A DNA stretch of 64,000 nucleotides from Planctopirus ephydatiae. Its GTDB lineage: Bacteria; Planctomycetota; Planctomycetia; Planctomycetales; Planctomycetaceae. The translations under genes and the position numbers were made by a program. Below the pieces are notes generated by a model that had not been told where the DNA came from, ran no database searches, and was given only the letters and a program-made list of their open reading frames with translations. Location of the stretch: positions 1,751,001 through 1,815,000 of the forward strand of contig NZ_CP036299.1 of NCBI RefSeq assembly GCF_007752345.1. Direction: 5' to 3'. This document shows positions 39,347 through 49,359 of this stretch, in pieces (positions within the stretch are counted from its first letter, which is position 1; each line of letters begins with the position of its first letter).

Positions 39347-39376
39347 GTGCCATGCTTGCAGTTCTGGGCAAGCATG
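39347..39376 (-). repeat. REP-like palindromic repeat, copy 5 (inverted, diverged loop)
   Basis: The 9-bp stem arms and the GCAC flank match the other copies on the minus strand, but the 8-nt loop is different (AGTTCTGG on the plus strand). A conserved stem with a changed loop suggests the structure matters. It lies just upstream of the adaptor gene. Confidence 0.7.
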
Positions 39377-39595
39377 TTTTCGCAACCGACAGAGCGTTGT
39401 TGTTTCCTACGAAACCTATATCTCGGGAGACACAGCCCACGCAGATTTTAAGCGTCGGGCTGAGAGGACAGTGTGCAGAAAGCATGGACATCAATCAGAC
39501 GTCGCACCCACGCTTCGGTGAAACAAGAATCGGCAATCGGCGACTGCAGGTCGCCCGAAGAGATTGCCGCAGGCTCACAGCCAGGTCGTCATGGC

Positions 39596-40075
39596 TTAAA
39601 TGCGCCAGGTCTGAGTGATGGCGCAACGCTCGCGCGCAGAATCGGGCAGCGACCTTTCGATCACGCCGCACCAGACGCTTTCTTGGAGTTGGTCGATCAA
39701 TCGCAACTCGTGAAGATCTGAAGGGAAAAAATCCCATGCTTCAAAGCTGATTTTCTCTGAGTGGTTGGCAATGACCACACCCAGATCAACCGCACAATCC
39801 TCCTCTTCACAGGGAGGATGCTCTGAGGGCTGCGGTTCACCCGCAGCCTGCCCGACCAATGCAACTTCTGCTGGAACTTGCTGAGACGAGCCGTGAGCAT
39901 GACCACAGCAGGAACGTGTGGAGTGAGTGCGAACCAGGGCTTCATCGGCCACTGCAGCAGTGACCTGGGCATCGCCCGGCAGCATATGCACATGATGCCA
40001 GCAGCACCCGAAAATGCTGTGAAACAGCATCGGCACGAGTGCAATCAAGCTGACAACTTTCCCGCTCACTTCCAA
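39596..40075 (-). CDS. Exported Cys/His-rich protein upstream of the RND genes
   Basis: 159 residues with an N-terminal hydrophobic signal (VVSLIALVPMLFHSIF). Metal-ligand-rich stretches follow: FGCCWHHVHM, then SCCGHAHGSS, then CEEEDC. Position and strand make it the first gene of the metal efflux cluster, about 280 bp before the adaptor. A metal-binding or sensing role is inferred; no family is recognised. Confidence 0.7.
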   Translation of the reverse strand: MEVSGKVVSLIALVPMLFHSIFGCCWHHVHMLPGDAQVTAAVADEALVRTHSTRSCCGHAHGSSQQVPAEVALVGQAAGEPQPSEHPPCEEEDCAVDLGVVIANHSEKISFEAWDFFPSDLHELRLIDQLQESVWCGVIERSLPDSARERCAITQTWRI

Positions 40076-40293
40076 TAACCTGCCTTACTGCACGAGGCCA
40101 CCTTAATGTTCAGTATTCTGAAAATATCCGCATTTCCGAACATTGAGTCAACTGAGGTTTCTGCACGAATGGTAGATCGAAAAGATACGGTGCTTGTCAG
40201 TCAATCAACTCTTCTTGTCGGCAGCACCTACTGCTGAAGCTGTGCCAGTAAATCCAAAGACGTCGATGCACACACGACAACTCTACTCACAAA

Positions 40294-41565
40294 TCACGAA
40301 GATTTAGGCTTCCGGCGAGATGGTCTCACAGGCCGCTTCGCTGGTCCTAGTCGCGAGGTTTTCTCGACAATCCCTTCATCACTGCGATACTCGAACACCA
40401 GCGGATGATCCGATTGCGGGTCGGCCACTCGCAACGAGATTTTTCCATCGAGGACATTACTGAGCAGGTCGCCGCATACTTCGGCTCTCCAGCCCTGCAT
40501 CAGCCGGGGTGTTCCATGCCGCTTGTCCCCAAAGACATGCCATCTCACCAGATGCCTCAGGTCAGCCGTCTTCCCCACAATCGACATGGCCACATTCATT
40601 TCAGCACACCGGTTGGCCAGCGCAATTCCAAGAAGCTGACCCAGCAATTGCTCATCATGCGACTGATCGTCCTCCGGCTCCGGGGGCCTCGAAGGCAACT
40701 GATCTTCAGGGAGCGTCAGGGCGGTATCAATCGCTGCGAGAATCTCTGCGGCCGCCTTGCGATACTCTGTCCGATTCATATCCCGGGTCGCGACCAGTTC
40801 ATCAATGTTAGCTGGCTGGCGTCGAGCCAGCTCAATCAACAGGTCATCCCGCAAGATGCGTCGTGCAGGCTTATCACGCGCCTCCGCTTCATGCTCCCGC
40901 CACCAGAAAACATTCTTGGCCACAGCCAGTTCGCGGGAATTCAACTTGTGCAGCCCAGGCAGCTTTAACCAGGCCTCGTCCGCTCGTTCCAGTACCACAT
41001 CGCGAACCAGTCGGGTGAATTCATCTTCAACCCAGGCCAGTCGATTTTTTTTCTTCAAATCGGCCGATTGTTTCGCCCAGATGGGCAGGATGTGCTGCAC
41101 GTCTTCGAGGGCATAATGCACCTGCGACTTCGTCAATGGTCTTCGCCGCCAGTCCGAACGTGTCTCTTTCCCGTGGGATTTATGACCCAGAACACGCTTC
41201 ACCAGCGCATCGTAACCCAATGGAAAACTCCGACCTCGAAATCCTTCCGCAATCTGCACGTCTTTAAAGTTGACCGGAGCCTGTCCCGTGTTGGTGACAC
41301 AGAACCGCGCTTCTTCGCGACCACCATGCGCCACCACCACGATGTCAGGATCCAGCATGATCTCCCACCAGGGAGCCAGATCACGCACTTCAAACGGATC
41401 GACCAGAACTGCTCGATCAGGTGTCGCCAGCTGCAGCAGGCACAATTCGGGACGCCAGGTAAACTCCGAAATAAACTCCGTATCGAACCCCACAATCCCC
41501 GCTTGACGGATGGATTTGCAGAATGCTTCAAACTCATGCTGCTGAGTCATCAACGATTCGGTCAT
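40294..41565 (-). CDS. rnd: Ribonuclease D-like 3'-5' exonuclease
   Basis: 423 residues. The DEDDy exonuclease domain (1-200) shows GFDTEF (motif I), AHGGREEARF (motif II), a downstream FKDVQIAEGF Asp and YALEDVQHILP (motif III). An HRDC domain (about 215-290) follows, then a tail with a second helical region and a basic end (RRKPKSS). It likely trims tRNA or other structured RNA 3' ends. The motif II acidic residue is Glu where RNase D normally has Asp, a conservative change. The extended C-terminus exceeds E. coli RNase D (375 residues). Confidence 0.9.
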   Translation of the reverse strand: MTESLMTQQHEFEAFCKSIRQAGIVGFDTEFISEFTWRPELCLLQLATPDRAVLVDPFEVRDLAPWWEIMLDPDIVVVAHGGREEARFCVTNTGQAPVNFKDVQIAEGFRGRSFPLGYDALVKRVLGHKSHGKETRSDWRRRPLTKSQVHYALEDVQHILPIWAKQSADLKKKNRLAWVEDEFTRLVRDVVLERADEAWLKLPGLHKLNSRELAVAKNVFWWREHEAEARDKPARRILRDDLLIELARRQPANIDELVATRDMNRTEYRKAAAEILAAIDTALTLPEDQLPSRPPEPEDDQSHDEQLLGQLLGIALANRCAEMNVAMSIVGKTADLRHLVRWHVFGDKRHGTPRLMQGWRAEVCGDLLSNVLDGKISLRVADPQSDHPLVFEYRSDEGIVEKTSRLGPAKRPVRPSRRKPKSS

Positions 41566-41840
41566 TAATTCCTGGCCCGAAAATCGAATTCAAATAATGC
41601 AATCTTTGTCATGACGAATTCCTGCCGCCATGAATTCCAGCTTTTCCAAACATCATCCCCGCTGGCACGAACTGTAGCAACACTCCTGACTTAAGGATCA
41701 TCTGCCAGCAGAAAAAATCCTCAACCACAGGTCAGGTCATCGGTTTTGTACTGGAAAATGGCTTTCAGAACGTGTCCAATCCCATCAACAAAGCACGATA
41801 CGAATATGCATGTGTACATGTTTTAATCAGGGGAACACAA

Positions 41841-42683
41841 TTGCTCAAAGATCAATTTCAGGCCGTGCCAGATTCATCACAACTCCAGCAGATCGAACGC
41901 GATCTGCGCTTCTACCCAACCACAAATGCACACCCACAAGTCCTTTCTCAAGAACAAGTTGAGCAATTTAACCGTGATGGATACATCAAGGATCTGACGA
42001 TCTTTTCCCCTTCGGAAATCGCCTCGATCCGCCAGCAATTCGATGAATTACTTTCTCGCACACTGGCGACGGGGGCTGATAGTTATTCCATCAGTTCGGC
42101 ACATCTCAAGTATGGATTCTGCTGGGATCTGCTGACGAATTCCCGCATTGTGGCGATTGTCAAAGATCTGCTGGGTGAAAATGTCGTCGCCTGGGGTTCG
42201 CATTTCTTCTGCAAAATGCCCGGAGACGGTAAAGCCGTCGCCTGGCATCAGGATGCCAGCTATTGGCCTCTGAGCCCTTCTCGCAATGTGACTGCCTGGC
42301 TCGCCATCGACGATGCTGACATCGAAAATGGTTGCATGCGATTTATCGCCGGCTCGCATCAATACGGGCACATGACCTTCCGCGAAAGTAATCCCGCCGA
42401 ACATAATGTCCTCAATCAGACCATTGAAAATCCCTGGCAATTTGGCCACGAAGTCATCGACTCGCTGGCAGCAGGGCAGATTTCCATTCACTCTGATCTT
42501 TTGCTCCATGGTTCCGAAGCCAACAATTCCTCCCGACGTCGTTGCGGATTAACTCTTCGCTATGCCGCTGCAGAAGTCCGTGCGGCTCTCGACTGGAATC
42601 AGAAAGGAGTCATCGTCAGTGGCAGCGATCCCTCAGGACACTGGGCAAATCGTCCACGCCCCACTCGGGATCTTCCCGAGTGA
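41841..42683 (+). CDS. Phytanoyl-CoA dioxygenase (PhyH) family protein
   Basis: 280 residues from TTG 41841, which has AGGGGA six bases upstream; a GTG at 41772 lacks a ribosome site. Fe(II)/2-oxoglutarate oxygenase of the PhyH family: LSQEQVEQFNRDGYI opens the fold, WHQDASYW provides the HxD iron ligands, and SDLLLHGSEANNSS supplies the distal His and the 2-oxoglutarate-binding region with RRRCGLTLRY. The substrate is unknown. It lies 166 bp before recJ in the same direction. Confidence 0.85.
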   Translation: MLKDQFQAVPDSSQLQQIERDLRFYPTTNAHPQVLSQEQVEQFNRDGYIKDLTIFSPSEIASIRQQFDELLSRTLATGADSYSISSAHLKYGFCWDLLTNSRIVAIVKDLLGENVVAWGSHFFCKMPGDGKAVAWHQDASYWPLSPSRNVTAWLAIDDADIENGCMRFIAGSHQYGHMTFRESNPAEHNVLNQTIENPWQFGHEVIDSLAAGQISIHSDLLLHGSEANNSSRRRCGLTLRYAAAEVRAALDWNQKGVIVSGSDPSGHWANRPRPTRDLPE

Positions 42684-42848
42684 TCGTCCCGGACTTCACT
42701 CGCATCGAGGGGAGCGTCGTGCATCCCCCATGGCTCTCCACAGTCGCTACCAGTCAAAGCCGCTCTGGCTCCATTTGGATTTCACACTCATCGTGGTACG
42801 CTCTGCGGGGTGACAATCCCGTCACTTTGAGCATGGAGTAATGAGTGT

Positions 42849-44600
42849 ATGGTCTCGACAGAGCGGCGGGTCTGGCAATATGCACATGTCGATCAAGAAT
42901 CCATTCGCAGGCTGGCCGCAGAACTGCAGATCAGCCCACTCCTGGCTCGCGTCCTTGTCGCCCGTAAGATTCATACCCGCGAAATGGGTTTGAAGTTCTT
43001 CTCCCGCAAACTCAGCGAACTTCACGATCCCGAACAGTTGCCGGGCATCAGTCAAGCCGCCGACCGCATCGTTGAAGCCATTAAACATCAGCGACTCATC
43101 ACGATATACGGCGATTACGATGTCGATGGTGTCACTGCCACCAGCCTCTTGTGGCATTGTATCCGTCTCGCGGGTGGTCGCTCCGAATACTATATTCCAG
43201 CCCGTCTCGAAGAAGGTTACGGGCTCAACAGCACGGCCATCGAAACTCTCGCAGCCCAGGATCCATCCCAGCTCGTCGTCAGTGTCGATTGTGGCATTAC
43301 CAGTCTTATCGAAGCCAGACGCGCCCGCGAACTCGGCCTCGAACTGATCATTACTGATCATCACCAGTTTGCCGAAAATTTCCCGGAAGAAACGATTCTC
43401 GTCCACCCTCGTCTGCCCGGTAGCAGCTACCCATTCGGCGAGCTTTGCGGTGCCGGCGTCGCCTTCAAACTCGCCTGGGCTGTCTGTGCTCGATTAGGGG
43501 ATGGCAAAAAGGCTTCTCCCCGCATGAAAGAGTTTCTCTTAAGTGCCATTGGCCTGGCAGCCATCGGTACCGTTGCCGACGTCGTTCCCTTAATGGGAGA
43601 AAACCGTGTTCTCGTTCACTATGGCCTTTCCACCATCGGCGAGAAATCCTCCATTGGTCTGAAGGCACTCATCAAAGCGGCTGGACTTCACGAAAAAACA
43701 TCTCTCGCGGCAGATGATATTGGCTTTTCCCTGGGCCCACGAATTAATGCTGCAGGCCGCTTAGGGCAAGCCCGCCTCGCTGTCGAACTCCTGACGACCG
43801 ATAACGAAGATCGAGCGCAGAAACTGGCTGCCTACCTCGATGAACTCAACAAACAGCGACAATCGCTCGAACGAAAAATGTTCAAGCAGGCCAAAGATCT
43901 CGTCAACGATCACCCTGCCTGGAGCGAAGAAAAAGCACTCGTGCTCACCCATGACGAATGGCATGCCGGCGTGATTGGTATCGTCGCTGGCAAAGTGGCT
44001 GAAAGTTTTCAACGACCTGCCATTCTCCTGGGCCCTTCGACTTCAGCCGATATTCTGCAAGGCTCTGGCCGCTCATTCGCCGGATTTAATCTGCATGAAG
44101 GGCTGGTCGCTTGCCGGGAGCACCTTATTACGTTCGGTGGTCACCATGCGGCAGTCGGCATGAAGTTGTCCCGCAAGCATTTGGAGGCATTCCGGGCGTC
44201 GCTGGTCGATTTTGTCTCTCAGAATCACTCGGTCGAACCAGGTTCAGCCCCTTTGCCGATCGATGCCGAAGTGACTTTTCAGGAAATCAGCACGCGCGCT
44301 ATTGAAGAACTCGATCTGCTGGCCCCTTTTGGCAGTGCCAACCCTCGCCCCATGTTCGCCGCGACTCGTGTGGAACTGGCTGCACCACCGAAAACCATGG
44401 GTGAAGGGGGACGCCACTTATCGCTCCTGCTCAAGCAGCACGATAAAACCTTGCGGGCCGTCGCGTTTGGCCAGGGAGAATGGGCTGACGAGATTGCCGC
44501 ACACGCCGCGATTCACCTGGCCTTTCAGCCCATCATCAATGAATTCCGTGGCCAGAGAAATGTCGACCTGCACATTAAAGACTGGGCCCCCGCCACTTAA
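42849..44600 (+). CDS. recJ: Single-stranded-DNA-specific exonuclease RecJ
   Basis: 583 residues, normal RecJ length. Degrades single-stranded DNA 5' to 3' in recombination and mismatch or base-excision repair. DHH-family motifs in order are YGDYDVDGVTA, VDCGI, ITDHHQF and LCGAGVAFK. The DHHA1 domain carries GGHHAAVGM, and the OB-fold follows (about 480-575). GGAG lies ten bases upstream of the ATG. Confidence 0.96.
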   Translation: MVSTERRVWQYAHVDQESIRRLAAELQISPLLARVLVARKIHTREMGLKFFSRKLSELHDPEQLPGISQAADRIVEAIKHQRLITIYGDYDVDGVTATSLLWHCIRLAGGRSEYYIPARLEEGYGLNSTAIETLAAQDPSQLVVSVDCGITSLIEARRARELGLELIITDHHQFAENFPEETILVHPRLPGSSYPFGELCGAGVAFKLAWAVCARLGDGKKASPRMKEFLLSAIGLAAIGTVADVVPLMGENRVLVHYGLSTIGEKSSIGLKALIKAAGLHEKTSLAADDIGFSLGPRINAAGRLGQARLAVELLTTDNEDRAQKLAAYLDELNKQRQSLERKMFKQAKDLVNDHPAWSEEKALVLTHDEWHAGVIGIVAGKVAESFQRPAILLGPSTSADILQGSGRSFAGFNLHEGLVACREHLITFGGHHAAVGMKLSRKHLEAFRASLVDFVSQNHSVEPGSAPLPIDAEVTFQEISTRAIEELDLLAPFGSANPRPMFAATRVELAAPPKTMGEGGRHLSLLLKQHDKTLRAVAFGQGEWADEIAAHAAIHLAFQPIINEFRGQRNVDLHIKDWAPAT

Positions 44601-44854
44601 GTCTCTTGACCTCAGTAGCAAAACCCCTCGCCCAGATCGACATCATAGATCAGGGTGAGATCCGTCCTCATCTCATGAAGTAGGGGGCAAGAAGTTCCAA
44701 CGAATTGAACCATCTTCGATATGCATAAATTCCGGACATTGGAAACTCTACTTGCGTCCATCGCCGTCACTGACACACAAGGCAACAAGACCGCTTCATC
44801 CCTTGCAAAGCTGGTATTTCCTGGGATTCGCTGATAAAGCCCTCTCCAACAAGC

Positions 44855-46249
44855 CTAACCGGCTGCTCCCTGGATCTTCTCCAATCGCTCACGAGTATCT
44901 TTATAGCTGTAATCGACAGCCAGTACTTCGTTGTAATGGTTCTCGGCTTTAGTGTTGTCTTCTGATTGTTCGTAGAGTCGTGCCAGTATGTAATGACATT
45001 CCTTGTAAGGATCGGGGGTATCCTGAAAATTTAATTTGGAAACGGCCTTTTCGAACTGTCGGCGCGCCAGATCATTCCTTTTCTCAGCAAGGAAGCACTT
45101 CCCGAGATTGACCAGCACTGTCGCCTCATTGCGAGGATCATTCGCCGCCTGCTGATAGAGTGGGATCGCCTGAGAATACTTCTTCAACCGGAAGTATCGC
45201 TCGGCCAGTTCGAACTTGATCTTTAGATCAGCCGGATACCGATCAATTCGGCGTGTGAACACGTCCACTTCCCGGGCAATCAACTCTTTCGCAATTTCAG
45301 CCGCTTTGGCTTTGGCGTTCGCATCTCCCTTTTCGGCAGCGTCGCGTAACTGTTCGAGTTGTCGCTTTGTCAGAAGAATCTCCACATCTTCCCATTGCTC
45401 TCGCAAATTGGGATCACTGGAAACTTCCAACCCTTTCTTCAGTATCTCCGCCTGTTCGGCGAACTTTCCTTCCTTACGGTAATACTCGGCCAACTTCACA
45501 TAGTGGCCCACATTCTCTGGCTCTTTACGAATCTGCCTTTGCAAATCGGCTTCGATCGACATTCCCGGCCCGTCGGCTTCTTCGGCCTTCGTCAATCGAT
45601 CATGCTCGTAACCACGCTTCACTTCCTGAGTATCTTTTGCCTTTTCGTACCCACCACGATCAATGGTCTGGCTGGCACCCAATTGCGTAATCTTGGATCG
45701 ATACGATCCATTCAAAGGCTCCAGCTTGGCCAATCGCTGATAGATACCGACCGCCCCCTGATAGTTGCCACGCTGCTCGTAAATGTCCGCCAGCGAGATC
45801 AGAAAAGTCTTATTTTCAGGTTCAGATTGAACCGCTTTCTCATAAGCCCAAGTGGCCACCTCTTCAAATCCTCGTTCACGGCAGCATTCACCCACATCAT
45901 GATTGAACTGCCCATCCCAAGGGTTCAGCGCCAGTCCTTCTTCGGCGGCCTTATCCATCTCCGCCCAGTCTTTGGCTGTGCGTGCCTTCTTCACCCGGCC
46001 CCGCAAACTGTTCACCTTCAGGAAAACCATCCGGGCGCCAGTCTTGTTATTGCCGTATTTCTTCTCCTCGACACCCCGCAAGGCCTGACGATAGTTCATA
46101 AACTCAGGGAAGAATTGCACGGCATTGCCAAACATCTCGATGGCAAAGTCCCAGTTCTGCCGGGACATCGCCTCCGTCCCCTTTTTCCACCATTCATTGG
46201 CGATTTTTTTCCGGCGGTTATTATCTTCCTGAGTTCCAAAATCGACCAT
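44855..46249 (-). CDS. TPR-repeat protein
   Basis: 464 residues from ATG 46249 (a longer start at 46375 adds 42 poorly conserved-looking residues). TPR units occupy most of the protein: early (EWWKKGTEAMSRQNWDFAIEMF), middle (FLISLADIYEQRGNYQGAVGIYQRL, KLAEYYRKEGKFAEQAEILKKGL in pieces) and C-terminal (ILARLYEQSEDNTKAENHY). No signal is obvious, so it is probably a cytoplasmic scaffold. Partner unknown. Confidence 0.85.
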   Translation of the reverse strand: MVDFGTQEDNNRRKKIANEWWKKGTEAMSRQNWDFAIEMFGNAVQFFPEFMNYRQALRGVEEKKYGNNKTGARMVFLKVNSLRGRVKKARTAKDWAEMDKAAEEGLALNPWDGQFNHDVGECCRERGFEEVATWAYEKAVQSEPENKTFLISLADIYEQRGNYQGAVGIYQRLAKLEPLNGSYRSKITQLGASQTIDRGGYEKAKDTQEVKRGYEHDRLTKAEEADGPGMSIEADLQRQIRKEPENVGHYVKLAEYYRKEGKFAEQAEILKKGLEVSSDPNLREQWEDVEILLTKRQLEQLRDAAEKGDANAKAKAAEIAKELIAREVDVFTRRIDRYPADLKIKFELAERYFRLKKYSQAIPLYQQAANDPRNEATVLVNLGKCFLAEKRNDLARRQFEKAVSKLNFQDTPDPYKECHYILARLYEQSEDNTKAENHYNEVLAVDYSYKDTRERLEKIQGAAG

Positions 46250-46580
46250 CGCAGGAATCCCGTGAAGTCTCAAAGTATTGTCGTTCGATGCGAATTCATG
46301 ATGACCCAGCCGGATCGACTCCAGACCAGATCTATCGAAAGAGTACACGGAAGCGAAGATCTTGCCAATCGGCAACTCGACTCACTCCCACGCTTTTGCA
46401 GATCGGGCCGGCTGAGATCCCTCAATCAGCAGCCATAAACCACGAACCAGCCATGCCCCATGAAGCATCTTGCTTTCAATCCACTCGTGCAGCATGATCT
46501 TCGAGATCTCGTCCAATCCAGGTTCCACTTGCTGAGTTTCGATCTGAATTGTCTCGATCAAGTTCAAGGATTCACCCGCT

Positions 46581-47609
46581 ATGAAAACCGTTTTTCTACT
46601 CCACCGTCACATGGGCTGAATCTCCTCACGACGGTACTGCTGTTAGCCCTGGTGCTGGTTTTTCGACGCATTCAGTGGGAATCACCTCCTGTCACGCTGC
46701 AGGTGAAACCGACGTCACCAAGGTCGATGACGACTTTGCCCTCCAGGAGAATATCGCGGCGAAGTCACCATCGAAGAAGGCAAAATTCCCGTTGGAGCAC
46801 AGGTGATCGCCCGTGGAAAAGGGAAGTTTCGCCTTGTCGGATATCCTCTGGCCTCCCCGGTGAAGGATGGGATTCCACCCGTAAGCATGAAGTGGAAGGG
46901 TCGCGAACCGGCGATCAGGTCACGTTTCAGGGAGAAGAATTTACTGGCACTCTCTCAGCAACTGGCATCACCGTCATGAACAGTGACGGCAACAAAATTG
47001 GCGAGCTGAAGAAAGTCATTCGCAAAAGCCCGACTTTAGGAACGCAGCCTCCCGAAGGGGCTGTTGTCCTCTTTGACGAAAAAGGCACCAATCGGTTTCC
47101 CGGCGGCAAACTCTCCCCTGAGGGCTGGCTGATGCAGGGGGCGACCAGCGAACCAACTTTTGATGACTTCTCACTCCACCTCGAATTCATGCTCTCCTAC
47201 GCGCCGGATAAGCTGGGGCAAGGGCGAAGCAACAGCGGTTTATATCTGCAGGGTCGCTACGAAGTGCAGATTCTCGATTCTTTTGGCCTCGAAGGAAAAG
47301 ACAACGAGGCGGCATATATACCGTCAGTGCTCCGCGGTCAACATGTGCTTCCCGCCTCTGCAATGGCAGACTTATGATGTGGACTTTACAGCCGCTCGCT
47401 TTGATGAGAGTGGCAAGAAGCTCGAAGACGCCAAAGTCACTGTTCGTCACAATGGCACATTGATTCATAAAGAGATCAAAATCCCGAAAGCCACGACAGC
47501 AGCACCACTCCCCGTGAAACCCACACCCGGCCCGATTTTCTTACAGGATCATGGCGATCAGGTACGATTTCGGAATATCTGGGTACTCCCCAAATCCTCA
47601 ACGAAATAA
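46581..47609 (+). pseudogene. DUF1080 (3-keto-disaccharide hydrolase type) protein, frame broken six times
   Basis: Reading across three frames gives one protein. MKTVFLLHRHMG leads to a hydrophobic signal, then DDFALQ, YRGEVTIEEGKIPVG, GLPGEGWDSTRKHEVEG, FDEKGTNRFPGG, SNSGLYLQGRYEVQILDSFG and WQTYDVDFTAARFD, typical DUF1080 blocks. Breaks lie near 46613 (GGG), 46659 (T5), 46746 (GG), 46845 (CC), 47311 (GG) and 47336 (GG). Each is repaired by adding one base to a homopolymer. No stop substitutions are needed, so the gene may be intact in the organism and the breaks sequence errors. DUF1080 proteins are secreted glycan-related proteins common in planctomycetes. Confidence 0.8.
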
Positions 47610-47613
47610 CTTC

Positions 47614-48644
47614 TCACCTGCGGTGAAAGCATTGAGGCAGCGTCAGGATGGCGTCGAACAGGTCGCGCGTCACATTGGTTTCGACAGCCATGCGCGGCAC
47701 AGCTAAAGAATCGACCCGGGTGGCTGTGCCGTAACCTCCGAAATAGGTAAATGACCAGTCGAAGCCGTGATAGGCTAACAGCTCACGGGTGTCGTTGTTA
47801 AAACTCCCTCGCCCCCCCACCGGGAAGCTGAACCACCGGCACGCTTTACCAAGCTCTTCCGTCAATCGCTGCTGGCAGTTGCCAATCTCGAAATTCTGTT
47901 CATCGCGGGATAGGTTCGCCAGGATCGTGGGTGGTGGTATGTCCGCCAAAAGACATGCCGCCACGCTGCATTTCTCGAATCTGGTCCCAGTTCATCCACA
48001 ACTTCTCACCGATAAGCTCAGGAGCCCGGCCAGTGCCTAAAGCTTCACCCAGGTAGCTCATGAAGAGCTTCGTCCGACCTCCATTGAGCGTCTTGTAGCG
48101 TTTCAACAGGGTTTTCACAGCTTTCTGGCGATCCGGCTCATCGAATGTGATGGTTTCCATATACCACTCACTGGCCGGTAAGTGGTCGCGTGGTGATGTC
48201 CTGACCATCCAGGCAATCTCATCCCACCACGGCACAAGCTGATCATCGATAAAACCAGTCGTCACAAAAAACACGCAAGGCGTGTTGTAAGCCTTCAAAA
48301 TCGGATATGCAAATTCGTAGTTATCAATGTATCCATCATCGAATGTCAGCATGACATGCCGACCTCGACGACGACTGAAGGCCTCTGTCAATTCTTCGGG
48401 ACGAATCACATCAAAGTCGAGACTCACTCCTCACCTGGTATTCGAAATCTTCAATCGAAGCACTCCACAGCTCTCGATCCAGCAAAGAATTCGAACCATC
48501 TCCAACTCGATGGTAATTCAGAATCAAGACACCATTCCACAAAGGACAATGGCGCAGTATCGGCCCGCACCCTGAATTACTCAGAGCTTTAGCGAACAGT
48601 TCTTGCTTGGATAATCCCCAGGGCATGCCTATGAATTCCTTCAA
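47614..48644 (-). pseudogene. Polysaccharide deacetylase (NodB-type), frame broken twice
   Basis: Three minus-strand pieces in different frames join into one CE4-like deacetylase. The N-terminal piece has ILNYHRVGDG. The middle piece has LTFDDGYIDNYEFAYPIL and GGMSFGGHTTTH (Asp-Asp pair and HxxxH metal motif). The C-terminal piece has RWFSFPVGGRGSFN and closing FTYFGGYGTATR. Breaks are near 48420-48430 and 47926, each net minus two bases or plus one. The start is TTG 48644 or ATG 48626. It would deacetylate N-acetylated or O-acetylated polysaccharides. Confidence 0.8.
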
Positions 48645-49359
48645 TTCATCAAACGAGGTAGATCACTCCTCACGAGACCACTTTTCAGCTGGGATCAAGA
48701 ACCGGCTGAAATGTTGATCGGAGATCTATCCCAGATATCAAAAGTGCGTCGCGAGTCGATCAGGCATGCTTGCTCCGAGCCGCAAGCATGGCACACTGCT
48801 GAGATGTTGACCTGAGACTCAGACCACGATTTGAATCTGGCATTCTCGTAAGCTTCGGCTGTTTTCTTTCGTCTCTTGATGCAAATGTACTGCAGTCAGT
48901 CTAGTGCAATTTTCTCCACAAGAGCCTCAAGGAGTGCTCAAGTTTTCAATGATCTCAGGTACTTTATATACGTAGAATCGTTGATACTGATCGATATGTT
49001 TTAATCGTTACAAACGGCCGATATCCAACCCGTCGATGATCATTTCTCGAGCGTCACAAGTCCGGGCTCTCTGGAACCACATGGCTTAAAATCTGTCTTC
49101 TGTCGGAATGAACTCACTCAAAGCGAGGGAAAACCCTTATTCTCTGCCGTCAAAATGGAAGAATCGATAATCTCGCACATTCGATTTCGTTGATATTTCT
49201 TGAAGGTGGCATTCGTCATCGGGATGTTTCCAAAACGCAACCTAGGTTCACAATTGTCCGATCGATCATCCGAAGTGAGCCCCGGGACGTGTGATCACTG
49301 TCGCACTCCAGCGGTCAACACCACCAATTCTTCGGACTGGCACCGTGCAGGTAAGTGTC
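48645..49359. other. Intergenic region upstream of the Amt-kinase gene
   Basis: About 715 bp between divergent genes, AT-richer than the surroundings. It holds REP-like repeat copy 4. An open frame starting at 49200 contains CDHCRTP but changes into the Amt frame only by chance overlap; I do not call it a gene. Confidence 0.45.
48763..48794 (+). repeat. REP-like palindromic repeat, copy 4
   Basis: Same 9-bp stem, 8-nt loop and GGCAC flank as the other plus-oriented copies, here between divergent genes. Confidence 0.85.

Noticed and set aside
46460-47377. 305-codon plus-strand frame treated as one gene
   Set aside because: Its first half translates to basic nonsense in the DUF1080 region; the conserved blocks move between frames, so this frame is only a fragment of the broken gene.
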